DNA from: Segniliparus rugosus ATCC BAA-974
GTDB lineage: Bacteria > Actinomycetota > Actinomycetes > Mycobacteriales > Mycobacteriaceae
Direction of reading: 5' to 3'
Length of the DNA stretch: 64,000 bases
NCBI RefSeq assembly: GCF_000185725.2
Contig: NZ_KI391953.1
Location: 1,728,750 to 1,792,749, forward strand
The translations under genes were made by a program, and so were the position numbers. Below the pieces are notes generated by a model. The model was not told the DNA's origin. It did no database searches and saw only the letters and a program-made list of their open reading frames with translations. This document shows, piece by piece, positions 63,201 through 64,000 of the stretch. Positions within the stretch are counted from its first letter, which is position 1; every line of letters begins with the position of its first letter.

Positions 63201-63758
63201 GCGCTCGAAGAGCGGCACGCGTTCTTGACCGCCCAGCTCGACGACCTCACCAAAGCGCGCAAGGACCTCCTCGACGTGGTCAAAGAGGTGGACGACTTGG
63301 TGGTGCGGGTGATCCGAGAAGCCTACGAGGACGTGTCCCGCGAGTTCCGCCATGTCTTTCAGACGCTCTTCCCCGGCGGCGAAGGGTCCTTGGAGCTCAC
63401 CGAGCCCGGCGATTTGCTGACCACCGGAGTCGAGGTCAAGGCCAGGCCCGCGGGCAAGAAAGTGCAGCGGTTGTCCCTGCTCTCCGGCGGGGAGCAGTCG
63501 CTCACCGCGCTGGCCGTGCTGATCTCGATCTTCCGCGCCCGGCCTTCGCCGTTCTACATCCTCGACGAGGTGGAGGCGGCGCTCGACGAGGTGAACCTGC
63601 GCCGGTTGCTCGTGATCCTGGGCGAGCTGGCGAGTTCCGCGCAGCTCATCATCATCACCCACCAGCGCCCGACGATGGAGATCGCCGACGCCCTCTACGG
63701 CATGAGCATGCAGGGGGACGGAGTGACGCATGTCGTCTCCCAAAAGGCGGGCGTTTGA
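60279..63758 (+). CDS. smc: Chromosome segregation protein SMC
   Basis: A 1159-residue SMC ATPase: N-terminal FKSFASPTTLVFEPGI with Walker A GANGSGKS near residue 32, a long Ala/Glu/Arg-rich coiled coil (about 160-480 and 650-980), the hinge near 500-640 (HAGYERALASALGMFAEAVV), and the C-terminal LSLLSGGEQSLTALAVLI signature with Walker B FYILDEVEAALDE. As a homodimer with ScpA/ScpB it compacts and separates chromosomes. The ScpAB genes are not in the window. Confidence 0.97.
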   Translation: MHLRSLTLKGFKSFASPTTLVFEPGITAVVGANGSGKSNIADALSWVMGEQGAKSLRGAKMDDVIFAGTSKRPALGRAEVTLVIDNADGALPIDYTEVAVTRRMYRDGGGEYLINGDSCRLMDVQELLSDSGIGSQMHVIVGQHRLATMLSARPHQWRELIEEAAGVHKHRKRKDRALRKLETTSGDMTRVGDLVAELRRQLKPLGRQAEAAKKAHAAGARLRDARRRLVVAKLAQTKEAASSTEGSARETTAKREAAQRELDAKLSVISADEEVLRVVRAATGRARQQTEQLGLVVERVRATARVADERARQLAKQAVAPQFEEDWTEQRAELVEARDEFEAQFAASSAELEAAREAERSAKAEASQVEQRLRAQEQELHRLRAQAAKASGQAASLAGKAQALLAEAEHARQASAEAHGRAERAKADATGLRAEQAERDLAWQGAQLRADETSRAESLLVEHVEQSAAAESGLRGRTAALAARIEALESTVAPADGAAWLFEHSPAKPAGVLAERLKPHAGYERALASALGMFAEAVVMASEQAAAEAAAAVGEAGEGQVALVFPTGQSQARFEPGELPSGARPLLAMVDCDAELEPALAGLLAGVVVVDAPQEARTVLQRLPQAKVVTKSGDLLGLGWAVAGVGRSTGVLDVRAQIGRAREELASAQSQLAEAQQVVEHARAELASARQASAQARAELTGAAADRAVAGESLARSATQVETLELESRRTATRAETLAQQAQELAEAIEQAETAHGQAHNEAEQLAARLEEAAGQRRQAGAALEEAQARRGTAESGHAALKERVAAAKARIAELEAREHRLKAAQEQAARQERARRRALAAHAVAMRLGDRAQAVCEAAQGRHDRLRRRVAEQVESMREGQAQVEAARERLAEAERAAHAAELAATTAAERSKAAETEVIERFGMTPADLIAEFAEEDPASFDQEQLAEEVKLAEREIAAIGQVNPLALEEFAALEERHAFLTAQLDDLTKARKDLLDVVKEVDDLVVRVIREAYEDVSREFRHVFQTLFPGGEGSLELTEPGDLLTTGVEVKARPAGKKVQRLSLLSGGEQSLTALAVLISIFRARPSPFYILDEVEAALDEVNLRRLLVILGELASSAQLIIITHQRPTMEIADALYGMSMQGDGVTHVVSQKAGV

Positions 63759-64000
63759 CGCTCAGGCTCCGGTCGGCTGCGTTATCGCGAATACCCGTGA
63801 GCAGCGCGCATGCGGTACACTTGCGCTGACGCGGCCTTGGGGTCTCCTGAACAGCTTGAACCCGGCGCTCGCACATCGCGGTGCGGATGGAACCAAATTT
63901 CGGTGGGAAGCGTCTAAGGAGAGAGCGCCCGCGCGGGTCGCTCGCGAAGAGGCCGGTCACAGCGCAAGTCTCAACGTGGGATTCCTACGGAGGGCGGCCG
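63759..64000 (+). other. 3' flank of smc: possible promoter and start of the next gene
   Basis: A TACACT hexamer (63816-63821) with weak upstream partner is followed by a frame open to the window end from GTG 63881 / ATG 63887 (MEPNFGGKRLRRERP...). It is basic and unlike a known protein start, so I cannot call it as a gene. No clear hairpin follows smc. Confidence 0.3.

Noticed and set aside
63655-63960. Minus-strand frame over the smc end
   Set aside because: Overlaps the smc coding end in an Arg-rich, low-complexity frame typical of antisense to GC-rich genes.
1-64000. CRISPR array, prophage or insertion sequence
   Set aside because: I saw no regularly spaced direct repeats with spacers, no transposase or integrase gene, and no phage structural genes.

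Overview
The window is about 66-70% GC and almost fully coding, with GTG and TTG starts, translationally coupled ATGA/GTGA/TTGA junctions and many apparently leaderless promoters. The gene content (large NAD-glutamate dehydrogenase, EfpA, Mqo, ClpP1/ClpP2, FdhD/FdhF, a DUF222 13E12-type HNH protein, and a cysG-efpA-proS-DUF4439-lipoprotein-nusA-infB-rbfA order like that of Mycobacterium) points to a mycolic-acid actinomycete of the order Mycobacteriales. A Segniliparus-like genome is my guess; the genus is inferred, not shown.

Layout. 1-3748: 3' part of a GDH-180 type glutamate dehydrogenase. 3759-6045: a metal/sulfur-type permease with a CsoR/CstR-like operator, divergent from an adenine/adenosine deaminase. 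6038-8238: LysR regulator divergent from NAD-dependent formate dehydrogenase. 8308-10405: coupled operon of a TlpA-like lipoprotein, CcdA and an unknown protein. 10438-14168: uvrA and tesB. 14180-15988: KimA-like potassium permease. 16056-16757: an orphan gene, two decayed tRNA-Pro-like copies and the intact tRNA-Pro(UGG). 16825-20942: tig, clpP1, clpP2, clpX. 20964-21870: aroQ and an F420/FMN-type oxidase. 21979-25054: MpaB/DUF2236 oxygenase and D-aminoacylase-type amidohydrolase. 25117-29309: DUF2330 protein, fdhD and fdhF. 29374-30518: hisE-hisG. 30643-31990: DUF222/HNH protein carrying an inverted 40-bp repeat. 32055-34655: lipase-like hydrolase divergent from mqo. 34652-41750: cysG, efpA, a Baeyer-Villiger type monooxygenase, proS, an O-methyltransferase. 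41801-44924: a cluster of small membrane proteins that start MTYP and have Pro/Tyr/Gly-rich heads (DUF4190-like and CD225-like), with a DUF2752 protein among them. 44921-45887: DUF4439 protein and lipoprotein. 46037-50825: nusA, ylxR, infB, rbfA, with no rimP in front of nusA. 51066-51802: a gene-poor, probably decayed stretch. 51803-52916: HIT protein and a thioredoxin-fold-like protein. 53103-57238: pntAA-pntAB-pntB and a secreted lipase. 57232-60226: three coupled, related membrane proteins. 60279-63758: smc.

The core genes cover proteostasis (Tig, ClpP1P2X), translation (ProRS, tRNA-Pro, NusA, IF2, RbfA), redox balance (Pnt, Mqo, GDH, two kinds of formate dehydrogenase) and chromosome structure (SMC). 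The least explained parts are the MTYP membrane-protein cluster, the coupled three-gene membrane operon, the tRNA-Pro remnants and the repeat-invaded DUF222 gene. A repeated promoter pattern, a TANNNT hexamer 6-8 bases before the start codon, helps fix many starts; in three adjacent junctions the hexamer begins with the stop codon of the gene before it.
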